Shown one piece after another: positions 1 through 9,749 of a DNA stretch of 64,000 nucleotides. The position numbers and the translations under genes are program-made. The notes below the pieces were generated by a model. The model was not told the origin of the DNA. It saw nothing but the letters and a program-made list of their open reading frames with translations, and made no database searches. This stretch comes from Laburnicola sp. R22_1 (taxonomy: Eukaryota; Ascomycota; Dothideomycetes; Pleosporales; Didymosphaeriaceae), in contig JACONQ010000007.1 of the NCBI GenBank assembly GCA_014281115.1, forward strand, positions 1-64,000. The letters are read 5' to 3'. Position 1 is the first letter of the stretch; every line of letters starts with the position of its first letter.

Positions 1-50
1 ACGTATTGCTAAGGTTAAAAGGATTCATTCCCACGGTAACACCAGCACCT
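1..50. other. Non-telomeric sequence outside the telomere block
   Basis: These 50 bases lie on the presumed distal side of the CCCTAA block and contain no telomere unit. A true chromosome end would start in repeats. This could be a variant sequence inside a longer telomere, an interstitial block, or an assembly artefact. I cannot tell which from the window. Confidence 0.5.
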
Positions 51-200
51 CCCTAACCCTAACCCTAACCCTAACCCTAACCCTAACCCTAACCCTAACC
101 CTAACCCTAACCCTAACCCTAACCCTAACCCTAACCCTAACCCTAACCCTAACCCTAACCCTAACCCTAACCCTAACCCTAACCCTAACCCTAACCCTAA
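51..200. repeat. Telomere repeat block, (CCCTAA)25
   Basis: Twenty-five uninterrupted six-base units (150 bp) with the C-rich strand reading rightward, as expected for the left end of a chromosome. TTAGGG is the usual telomere repeat of filamentous fungi. The Gly-Leu-rich open frame on the other strand is only the translation of this repeat. Confidence 0.96.
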
Positions 201-218
201 TACCACTGTTTCTAACCC
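199..218 (+). repeat. Left arm of a 20-bp inverted repeat, touching the telomere block
   Basis: Positions 199-218 are the reverse complement of 591-610 with one difference, a G-to-A transition of RIP type. The arm contains TACCACTG, the complement of the CAGTGGTA at the hAT terminus. The last two bases of the telomere block are part of the arm. Confidence 0.75.
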
Positions 219-434
219 AAATGCCACAGTTCCCATAGTGGGCTTCGCGCCTCCCTCAAGGCTCTCAGGCAGGAGAACAATAGCTGCAATGTTACATAAG
301 AAGGGATAGGCCAGAATCTATACTACGATATAGTTATTTTCTGGTGCTGGTGGTAGGACTTATTGTTATTCGCGTTAGAACGCGTTGACTACCCTCAAAT
401 CGCATTAGACGCGCAACGGCTGTCGGCCGCCTAG

Positions 435-564
435 CTGCTGGGGAACGACAGCCCATAAGCTGGGGAGCGACCACCCATAAGCCGGGGAGCAACCGCCCAC
501 AAGTTAGGGGGCGACCGCCTAAAAGTTAGGGAGCAACCGCGCAAAGCCAGGGGGCAGCCGCCTG
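435..564. repeat. 22-bp minisatellite, about six degenerate units
   Basis: Successive units begin near 435, 457, 479, 501, 523 and 544. They are 21-22 bp long and share a core like AAGC(T/C)GGGGAGC(G/A)ACC(A/G)CCCA. It is GC-rich and guanine-skewed, unlike the AT-rich DNA further in. I see no open frame that explains it. Confidence 0.8.
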
Positions 565-590
565 TTAGCTCTGGGTCGCTAAATTTTAGT

Positions 591-610
591 GGGTCAGAAA
601 CAGTGGTATT
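591..610 (-). repeat. Right arm of the 20-bp inverted repeat; contains the hAT terminus
   Basis: Mirror of 199-218. It includes CAGTGGTATT from 601, which I take as the terminal inverted repeat of the hAT element lying to the right. Related AGTGGTA motifs recur at about 639, 660 and 690, as subterminal repeats of hAT elements do. Confidence 0.7.
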
Positions 611-2450
611 TCGGTCCATTTCCGCTGCACGGCCACATTGGTGGTAGTGTATTGTAAACAGTGGTAGATGGGGAATTATTACGCCAAGTAGTGGTAAGGC
701 GGTCATTTGCTGGTTGATGATGTCTAGAAGGCCCCAGCCGCCGCCACTTATTTATAAACTTCTCCTTATCCTTCTTGTGCTTTGGGTTATTATTGTAGGC
801 GTCTTTATCCTTGCCAAATATGACAGTTTGGCCGACGAGGTTGATAGTGTGGCAACTGCAACGAAGGCGGCGTTGAGCGGCAGTAAATCCATACTGTTTA
901 CTTAAGTACTTCACTGCCACATTGTTACTTGCAGCGTTATCTAACACAAAGTAACCTAGCTTCTCCGCCGTTATATCGAATGCCTGCAGCGCTTTGTCGA
1001 CACATTTGCCTATCCTCTCGCCGCTGTGGACGCCAGCGAGCTGCGGCAGCGCGATAGGTACCGGTAAGTCTTGAATCCTGCCCGCGGTGTTAACGTAGTG
1101 AGTAACGACACTAAAGAAGCCGCGCTTGCCACCTTTTGTAGTCCAGCTGTCAAGGCTAACGTGCACCTTACTGCTCGCAGTTGCTAATTCTACTTTAACA
1201 ATAGGAATAAGGTAGTTGTAGAGCTGTAGTACGAACCTCGACACGCTGTTGTGGCTTGTCCACAGCGCTTAAACTGCTGTAGGATTGGCGAACTGTAGCA
1301 TGCGCTGGAAGCTCTTAGTCTCGAATTCGCGCAGCGGATGGTTATTCTTAACAAGCCATTGCACAGCGGCGAGCTAGAAGCCTTAAATATTAAAGTTACT
1401 TAGCTTATTAACCACAGCTTGCGTGACAGGTACGCCCTTCTTTATCGCGTCAAAGATAGTTAACTAACCACCCAGCAGCTGTGGCAGCTGCTTCCTGCGC
1501 GCAGTTAGGCGATAGCCGCGCCTTTAACGACCTAGGTGCTTCGCCATAGAGCTTGTGGCATCTGTCACCTTAATTATGCTGCTCGTCAGCGCGTTATAGT
1601 GGCAGAAGCGGCACACAAAGAAGGTACGCTCAGGCTTATTAGCCGTAATTTGTGCAGGACTTTCCTTTAACGCGACGCGATAGCCGTACTAAAAGACCCA
1701 GCTCTTCTTGCCAATAAGAGTACGCCGCGGCACCTAGTACCAAGCCAGCTTCTCCTAATTAATGCCATCGTAATTGTCCGCAAAGCGCTCGTCAAAGCCG
1801 CCGCTAATAACATTATCATCCTCTATAGTCGAAGCCTTCATAGCTGCCTTTAATGCTAATAATGGCGTTAACAACGCCTGCGACTTTAGTAACTGTAGCT
1901 CCTACAGCCGCTGTGAGGCATCTATAACCTGGCCAATAAGCGGGTCTTTAGCGGGCATAGCTGGCTGGCTGGCTCCCTATGATGGCGACGTAAGGCGACA
2001 GCGGCGCAGTTAGCTGCGTTTCAGGCAGCTCTATTAGCTGACTGGCAGTGCTGGCTGGCAGCGAGTCACCTTTAATAGCCCGCTGGGTGCGTACTTTCTA
2101 ACGCTTGCCGCGACCTCCACCTTTATTAGTCACCCCTACAGCGCCATTAGCGCGTACTCCGGCGCGTGCGTTGCCATTGATGGCGCGTTTAGGGGGCATC
2201 TCAGGCTATTAGCAAGCCTACAAGGTAAGCAAAGGCAGCAAAAAGTACGCAATAAGTTAACTGCAATAGCTAAAACACCAACAAAAGTACGCTAATGGAT
2301 AGGCGATAGTAACAAAACAGCGCGTCAAGTGCGCGATAAGATGGCTAGGGGGCCTGGGCGTGATGCCAGCAGTAAGTTGTGGCCAATTAACAACTCTAAA
2401 TAAGCCAACTTTTGCAGCAACACCCGCTCGCTTCTATAGCTAAACAACAC
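601..2450 (-). mobile_element. Truncated hAT DNA transposon
   Basis: The left edge is the CAGTGGTA terminus at 601, which carries the 3' end of the minus-strand element. The transposase frame starts at 2199. I could not find a matching right terminus; the sequence passes into Copia-0 somewhere in 2,430-2,570, so the 5' end is lost or unrecognisable. No 8-bp target duplication is visible. The C-terminal coding part is missing, so the element is internally deleted as well as mutated and cannot be autonomous. Confidence 0.75.
714..2199 (-). pseudogene. hAT transposase with BED zinc finger, C-terminus deleted
   Basis: Reading leftward from the ATG at 2199, the frame opens with a basic N-terminus (MPPKRAINGNARAG). 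A BED-type zinc finger follows around 1500-1650 (CRFC, then KHL in place of the usual HxxxH end), then the transposase core. The core shows LREFETKSFQ, the first catalytic Asp in SLDSWTTKGGKRGF and the second in VLDNAASNN, then FGKDKDAYNNN and WRRLGP. There the frame runs straight into the terminal region. The downstream catalytic Glu and the hATC dimerisation domain are absent. In-frame stops, such as TAG in place of Gln just before ALWTSHNS, fit RIP. The cleanest open stretch is 594-1244. Confidence 0.85.
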
Positions 2451-2573
2451 TATCAAATCTATTAAATCTCCAAGTCAAATCTTTATTTTAGACTTGATTT
2501 CCGCCTCAATTTATACGGCAAAGACTTAATTTACTTGATTTGGCAACTCGGCCGTTCGAAGCTTAAGATTTAG

Positions 2574-5500
2574 AAGTATATTTGATTGTTGACAATTGTG
2601 GTTCCAATTTGTCCAGATCGACCTCTTGGTCGGTGATTCTTCCCCTAACGTCTTTAAGTCCGAGTTAATTAACAAACTTAGTCCATTTGCTGGCTGGCAG
2701 AGCCTTTGTAAGACTATCTGCTGCCATTTCTTCTAATTATTGGTACTGGACTTTAATAGCTCCACGTACTACTTCTTATTAAAGCCAATAATTGTGTATA
2801 TTAACGTGCCTAAGCTTTGTTTGTAACTTGGCAATTTCTTTAGTAATAAGTCGGATAGTTTGTTAATTGTCGCAATTAATAGTGATTGTTAAGGGTGAGA
2901 GTTTAATCTTAAGTTTAGTAATTAACTAAGCTATAAAGAGTGCCTTCTTTATAACCTGTAAGAGTGCCAGCAACTTAGCTTTAGTTGTTAAAGTAGTGAC
3001 AGTGTCTTGTTTGTTTGCCTTCTAGGCTATAAGACTACTAAATAGCTTAATAATATATTCTTATAAGCTCTTTCTATTAAGGTTATTATCTGTAAACAAC
3101 GCGTTGCTAGCAACCTTGTAGGTGTCTACTCCTCTAAAGCGTAACCCTAGTAATTGGGTGGAGAATAGGTATAGCAGTACACAATTGGCGGCGTTGTGAT
3201 AGTTGTTACTAGGATTTAATAGGAAACGCGATAGTTAGGAGCTTGCAAAAGCGATATCTAGGCGCGTAGTTACTATAGCGTACAGAATTAATCCTATTTT
3301 TTGCTAGTATTAGTTAATCTCTGCCTTTGTGGCAAGTCCTTCTTAAGGTAGCAGTTTGACTGCTAACATTAGGGTTTCGTATTTAAGGTCGCGTTAGTTA
3401 ATAAGGCGACTAATCTTGTCCATATAGGACGCCTATAATAGCTAGAGTTGCCTACTTACACAGTCTCTAATAATTTTAATCCCTAGAAACCACTAAAGAT
3501 TATTACCTCTAGTAAGGGTAAACTTTATACTTATCTTTTTTATTACTGCGTTAGCAGCGTGTTTCTAATTTCTTAAGTAGGCGACAATAAGGTCGTCTAC
3601 ATAGAAGAAAATAATAATGCTATCTTTAATTATATAGTAAGGTTCGTTTGGGACTATAGTAAATCTAAGATCCTTAAGAGCACTAGTAAATTCTCTCTGC
3701 TATAGTAGTAGTGAGATTTAAAGACTATATAGTGCCTTATGCAACTATAGGATAGTGCCTAATTGGGTATAACTTTATGGCATTCTTATATAGAGTTCTC
3801 TGTCTAGTTTTGCGTGGACAAAGGCGTTAGTAACGTTGTACTAGCTAAGTTCTAGGTCGTACCAAGCCGCCATAGATATGAGTAGGCGAAATAATCGTCC
3901 TGCAAGGGTTGCGGCGTAGGTATTCTGAGTAGTAAGGTGGCATTATTAATCTCCGCGCACTACCAACCTAGCCTTGCACTTCTAAAATTAATAATGTTTG
4001 TCAAGTTTGTAGGTATATACCTATATATAGTTAAGGATTTAGTAGCCGCGTAATCGCACTAGGGCAGTAGGCACCTTACTCTAAGACCTTATTTCTTTGT
4101 AGCTTTATAGGTGTAATCGCTTGGCATCCTTCTATATATTAAATAGTAGATAATTATTTAACTGTGTTTTGCAAGATAGAGGTTCTAGTATTTAACTTTA
4201 ATAGGGTTTCTTTCCTACTATAAGTATGCAGTTAAATTGCGCCTTATTAAGTGGCTTCCCCTTGTATTTGCCTCTGCCCTCTGCCTGTGTTCTAGCTAGG
4301 AAAGCGGCTGCCTATAGCATAGCGCGTTAATCTGGCTGTGGTAATCTAATAGGAAATTGTTTATATTAATTGTGTTTAAGGCTTACTATTAATTAGGCAA
4401 GCAGTGCGATAGGTAGAGGTGTTGCTAGTAGTGTTAGGTAGGTGTAATTAATCTTTCCCCCTTAATAGTACTCTAAAGCATTATTATTATCCTCGCGGGA
4501 GTTAGTAATCGACTTATTCTTGTATAAAGACTTAGTGTTTTCGTGTTCTAGTAGTAAGAGCGGTAGCTCCACTAATTAGGTCTATGCAGCAATCTCTTTA
4601 TAAGTGCTATGTATAAGGTTATCTAATAGGTCTTCTTCTTTACCTAAGAATACTAATTTTTTGTTAAAGATAATATCTTGGGTACTAATAACTTTCCTAA
4701 GTGGAGGTATCTATATCCTCTAGATATTTGTTAATTAGTAGCCTACTAGGTATCTAATCTATGCTTTTAGATCTAACCTTTGGAGCTTACTCTTGCTGCA
4801 TTTTATATTATTAGTCATAGTAAAGGCTTTACAGCCATAGGCCCTAAGGTAAGCCTGGTTTAGTTTCTTTAGTTAAGTGATAATACCGTTTTGGAAAGCA
4901 ACTGTTGTAAAGAATACTTTGTGTGGTAATCGCTATTAATTAGCGTAGTTCGGAGTTCGATTATATAGGTATACAGCTGCTCGTGTGATTTCTAGCCATA
5001 GTGTCTAGGGAAGGTTGGCGTTAAGTCGCATTACACGACTCTTCTTCTTAATTACACCTCCTAAGCGTTTAGCTCCTTCATTTTAAGCTTAGGTATTAGG
5101 TGCTAAAGGCTTAATAATAATACCTTTACTAACACACTATCTATAAACGTCTTACTTAACTAAAAAGATCTTATTGTCTAATTTAATAACTTTGACTATT
5201 ACCTTAAACTGTACTTTTATAAATAGTATAAATTCCTTTCGCAGTTTAATAATTGTTTATACTAGTTAGTTGTCTTTAAAGTAGAAATTCCAAGCTATGC
5301 CTAAGAATTAATTAGTGATAAGCATTTGGCTTTTCTTGCTAGTGGAGCTCTTATCTTTAAAGTTGTAAAAATCTATAGCAACTCTCTCACTAGAACCATT
5401 ATTAATTTGTTTGGCCTATTGTCTAATTTATTGCTTAAGCTTTAATCTACCGCAAGCATCGCATTGGACTATAGTCAGTCCTTTAAGGCGCACCCCCTTA

Positions 5501-7330
5501 TAGTAATTTACTGTGTGTTCTAGCGCCTGAGGACCTAGGTGGCCTAGTCGTTTGTGCCATGTGTTGGCGTCCGCCTTCTGCGCTTGTCGTGCGGTGCGCG
5601 TAGTAATCTTGTGTGGCGTACGTACTATTGGGTATAGTACAATTTGGTGTTGGTGTTACTCTAAACTCTAGTACCCATTAATTGTATATTTCTTAAAGTT
5701 CGGCGAGGATTGTATTGTCCCTTTTCTTAATTGTTGTTAAATCTGCTAGCGTGTTCTACTAGAGGCCTTGCCTGCAAAGTAATTAGAAAGACACTAGGTT
5801 GCATAGCAGATTAGGGTAGTAGGCGACGTTGTCTAGCCTTATTACCCTATTTTCTTATACACTCCTATATCCCCTAATCCATACTCGTATTAAGCCCGCC
5901 CATATAAAGTCTCCTAGCGACAGTAGTCGCAGCGTAACAAAACAATCAATATGATTAAAAATGTAGCAAGTTGTGCTAGAATTAAAAATTGCAGAGTAAC
6001 GTAGTGGGTATATGTTCGGGTCTAAGTGGTAGGAGGCGGCATTAAAGCTTGCTAAGAGGGCGGTAATTTGTCTACCATCTAGTTATTTATTGTTAGCAAC
6101 TTTAGTAATTCGAGTTAGAGTAGGGGTGCTTAATTATTTAATTCTTAGTGTCTGTAATCTTGGACACTTTACGGATCTTATGCTTTCTATAAGCGCTAGG
6201 TTATTCTCTATCCTAAATTTCATTAGGGCAATTATTGCTGGCTTTGGTTAAAACCATTTAGGTCGTTTCTTAGGGAAAGCGTAAAAGCAGTCTTTTAGAT
6301 TATAGTATTATTTATAAGCAGGGCACTTAAGGTTTAATTCTTCTTGGCTACTAACTACTATTGGCTTATTGTCTGTAATTGCGGACTGCTTGGATTTAGT
6401 TTTAGAGCTAGCTTTCTTAGCACGTAATCTGCCTCGCTTAAGTAATACTACTTTATCCATAGGATAGGCGTCCCTATCTGTAGTCTAGGTAGTTGCATCG
6501 CTATTAGTAAGAGATAGTCCTATAATAGTAAAAGCGCCCTTTTATTTGCCCTTAATTGGGTGCTACATTACTATATGTTCTTAAAAGAGTTTCACTATTT
6601 CTTTTCTTCTAATAGCATAATCCTTGCTCCTATTCTAATAGAAGGTTATAACCTAAACAGGTGCGACGTTGGACACTACCTTCATAAAATCCTTCTTAAC
6701 TAAGTTAGACTTCTAGAGCTCTAGAACTCTATTAAACTCAGCTTCTGTAGCTGCATAATCGTACTTAGCAAGCCAGGTCGCCCATAATCTAGCAGTCCTC
6801 ATTAGCTTAAGGGCATCTTAATACCTGGCCCTTGCTTGTTATTCTTTGTCATCTTAGTTAACCCTAACTATAATTGTGAGGTTCTTAGTCTATTGTCTAG
6901 TTAATTAATCTAGTATATAGCAATTAGTCTATAAGTGTACTAAGGTTGTTAATTGTATAAGAATAACTAGTTTGTCTAGATTCGCCTTCTTATCGCAGTA
7001 TGCGCAGTCGAGTATCTTAAAGGTTTCGAGTTAATTCTTATAGTAGTTTATATCCTTATTATAACCCTTTAGACTAATTTGCGATAGCTGCGATAGTAGT
7101 ATTAGATGTTTATTAGGGTTGGTTGGGTGTACGTTAGTAAACACGCTATTTGGTTAATAGAAACTAACGTCTAGTGCTGTTAGCATAATTGGTTTGATTG
7201 TAGGTTCGATAGGTAGGGCTAGGTTAATAAGATCCCAGATCTCTAGTGATTGGGCTTAGGCTTTAATTTGCCTTAGCCATAGTGTGTAGTTTAAATAGTC
7301 GGTTAGAATTACTGTGGAAACCCTAAGTAT
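2574..7330 (-). pseudogene. Copia-0 gag-pol, RIP-degenerate
   Basis: Seen on the minus strand: Gag-like LNYTLWLRQIKA; a pre-integrase/integrase zinc motif ending VQCDACGRLK followed by RVAIDFYNFKD; reverse transcriptase with FFYVDDLIVA; and RNase H with INCDN, KLRHVNIHNYW and DSLTKALPASKW near the C-terminus. The YVDD reverse transcriptase box is intact, unlike in the other retroelements here. Many CAA/CAG codons have become TAA/TAG, so no long product is possible. Confidence 0.82.
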
Positions 7331-7378
7331 TAATAGATACATAATAATTAGTTTAATTAAGGCAGTGAGACTCTTAAT

Positions 7379-7635
7379 TGTCAGATATAGGGGTATTCTT
7401 AATAAGATGAGATAGGAAGTAGTATGGTTAATTAATTGATGTTTTTTCTTCTTCTTGCTTCTGGAGAAGCTCGGCTATTGCGAGAAGTATCTATCTAGTG
7501 CTAAGACGCACTAGTACTATTTGGAATAGTATAGGGACAGTGTAAAACAGTAGTGCGCCGGCCTCTTTTAATTTTATAGTAAAAACACTATAATTTACAC
7601 TAACTACTAGTGTGTAAAGGCCATATAATCGGACA
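7379..7635 (-). repeat. Candidate right LTR of Copia-0
   Basis: Starts TGTCAGATAT directly after a sequence that in Copia-2 directly precedes the LTR, and ends GGACA at 7635, giving about 257 bp with nearly inverted ends. No partner LTR was found at the other end, so the right boundary is tentative. Confidence 0.45.
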
Positions 7636-7689
7636 CACCTACCCACCGTAATTTGTAGTGAAATTATAGTGATTTATAGAGACTGTCTA

Positions 7690-8299
7690 TCTAACACTGG
7701 TAATATATAAGAAATATTTACTTTTTCTCTACTAGACGCCTACTACTATATCTTAGCCGATTCTCTAGCCTTACTAGTAGTATAATAGTAAGGTGCTATT
7801 ATTTTCTTATAAAAGTTACTATATCTCTTTCTAAGTCTTTATATAAAAAGATAATCTAGTACTTAAGAATTTAGAGTTATGTAAAGATTATATATAGCCT
7901 AAATAGGTTATTAAATATAATCTCTAGAATAGTGTAATTATAATTAATTTAGTTTTCTAGTAACTCTACCTCTTAAACCTTATCTTATAGTAGGTAGGCT
8001 AGATAGCTAATGTTGCCTAGCTAGTTGTCTATACTAGTTTTAAATTCTCTAGCAGCTATCTAACTATAGGTATTAGAAAACGTAATTTTAGAACGCTAGA
8101 AAGGTGTTATATTACTATATATAATAAAGAGTTAGATTTAAAAGACTTAGTATTATATAAGTTAAAAGTAAAGATTTAGTATACTAGGTATTACTAATAT
8201 TATAAGAGGCAGACTTTATACACTATATATATAATAAACTATAGTTACACTACTACTAGATTATAAGTGTAATAACTAAACTATAGTTAAGCGTTCTAT
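7690..8299. repeat. AT-rich repeat family X, left part (split by Gypsy)
   Basis: This stretch matches, in reverse, part of 35180-35900 with many transitions (for example the CTAGTATACTAAAT block and the sequence leading to AAGCGTTCTAT). It continues at 25999 on the far side of the Gypsy element. No protein is recognisable, so the family is unassigned. Confidence 0.65.
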
Positions 8300-8448
8300 T
8301 ATAGTAGAATAAACTCTACTATATAGGTTATGTGGTAAGCCAGTGCCTAATTAGCTCTTAAGAATTTAATAAGCGGTTTCTTTCTTCTAGCATATATAAC
8401 TTAATCTATCTTTCTACTAAGTCTTAATTAGAACTAGGTTCTCCTATA
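8300..8448 (+). repeat. 5' LTR of the Gypsy element
   Basis: 149 bp, aligning end to end without length change to 25850-25998. Differences are transitions. Flanked on the left by CTAT. Confidence 0.85.
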
Positions 8449-8730
8449 AAATTAGCAACTAACTCGCAACTTAAACCTCTAAAATCTTAACCTTAGGAAG
8501 GCTATTGTATTAGTACTCTAATATAGATAAGTAGTGTTATCTAAAAAAAAAAGATAGAATAATAGCGGCGTGTAGTGGTGTGTAGAACAGCGTATACTAG
8601 GGACAGAAAGAAACCTTAAAAGAGACTTAGGGGCGAAATTAGGTGCAACTAAGCACAGCGCTAATCTTAAAATAGAAATATAACCTAAGCTTTAATTAGC
8701 TATTACACTAGCCCTTATTAAACTACACTA

Positions 8731-9260
8731 CTAGAAATAAATAACAAATAATAAATACTAATAATCCTAGTATATACACAAATTAGGTATAAAGTATAGA
8801 CTTTAGGGCTAGACTAGACTAGACTAGCACTAGACTAGACTAAGATCTAGACTAGAAAATAACTAGAACTAGGCACTAAACAACTCTTAGAGTTAGAATA
8901 TTAAGCCTCTAGAAATAAATAATAAATACTAATAACCCTAATATATACACAAATTAGATATAGAGCGTGGGCTCTAGGACTAGACTAGACTAGACTAGTA
9001 TTAGACTAGACTAAGACCTAGACTAGAAAACAACTAGAACTAGACACTAAATAACTCTTAGAGTTAGAATATTAAGCCTCTAGAAATAAATAATAAATAC
9101 TAATAACTCTAGTATATGCACAAATTAGGCATAGAGCGTGGGCTCTAAAACTAGACTAGACTAGACTAGCACTAGACTAGACTAAGACCTAGACTAGGAA
9201 ACAACTAGAACTAGGCACTAAGCGACTCTTAGAGTTAGAATATTAAGTCTCTAGGAACAA
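8731..9260. repeat. 171-bp tandem repeats in the Gypsy 5' region
   Basis: Boundary marker TTAAG(C/T)CTCT occurs at 8901, 9072 and 9243, exactly 171 bp apart. Each unit contains a run of CTAGACTAGA-type repeats and an AACTAGAACTAGGCACTAA block. Weaker copies continue to about 9580. The array lies between the 5' LTR and gag. Confidence 0.88.
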
Positions 9261-9749
9261 ATACCAAAAAATAATAATTCTAGCATACATATAATATTAT
9301 GCGTAGAGTATAGGCCTAGATATAAGAATTATAGAAATAGAATAAAAATAGAAGCCTAGATTAAGAAGTAGTTAGAACTAGGCGCTAAAAGACGCTTAGA
9401 GCCAAAATTACCCCACTAGGACTAGATAACTAAGTAATTATAAATAGATAACTAAGCAATTATAAATAGATAAGAACTAAGAATAGACTAGGGCACCTAG
9501 ACCTAGACTAAGGAAAAGACTAAAGCTAGACACCGTATTACCCTTAGAACCTAAAACTAAGATAGAGTTAGAGAAAGCTAAAAGATAATAATAAGTATAG
9601 GTGCACAGAGGCAGAAACAGAAGTAAAAAAGAAGAACTAGAACACTAACTCTAACTACTTCAAAAACTAACTAGATAACTAGTAATAATAATATCTGCCA
9701 CTAGAAGACTAAACAACTATTAGTAATCCTAGTTAGAGGGCCTAGATTA

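Larger units (their letters stand above)
2570..7635 (-). mobile_element. Copia-0: Ty1/Copia LTR retrotransposon relic
   Basis: Minus-strand Copia order is readable despite many stops: Gag near 7330-7050, integrase near 5600-5400, reverse transcriptase near 3900-3550, RNase H near 2950-2650. The sequence before the right LTR (AGTGAGACTCTTAATTG) is shared with Copia-2, so this is a related but divergent family. A candidate 5' LTR is 7379-7635 (TGTCAGA...TCGGACA). No LTR is recognisable at the left, where the hAT remnant adjoins, so the element looks truncated there. Confidence 0.8.

Noticed and set aside
15..236. Gly-Leu-rich 73-codon open frame on the minus strand
   Set aside because: It is the translation of the telomere repeat, not a gene.
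714..905. Plus-strand open frame with a hydrophobic start (63 codons)
   Set aside because: It lies antisense to the well-supported hAT transposase reading and has no motif of its own.
8731..9260. CRISPR-like or satellite array
   Set aside because: The units are 171 bp contiguous repeats without unique spacers, inside an LTR element of a eukaryote.
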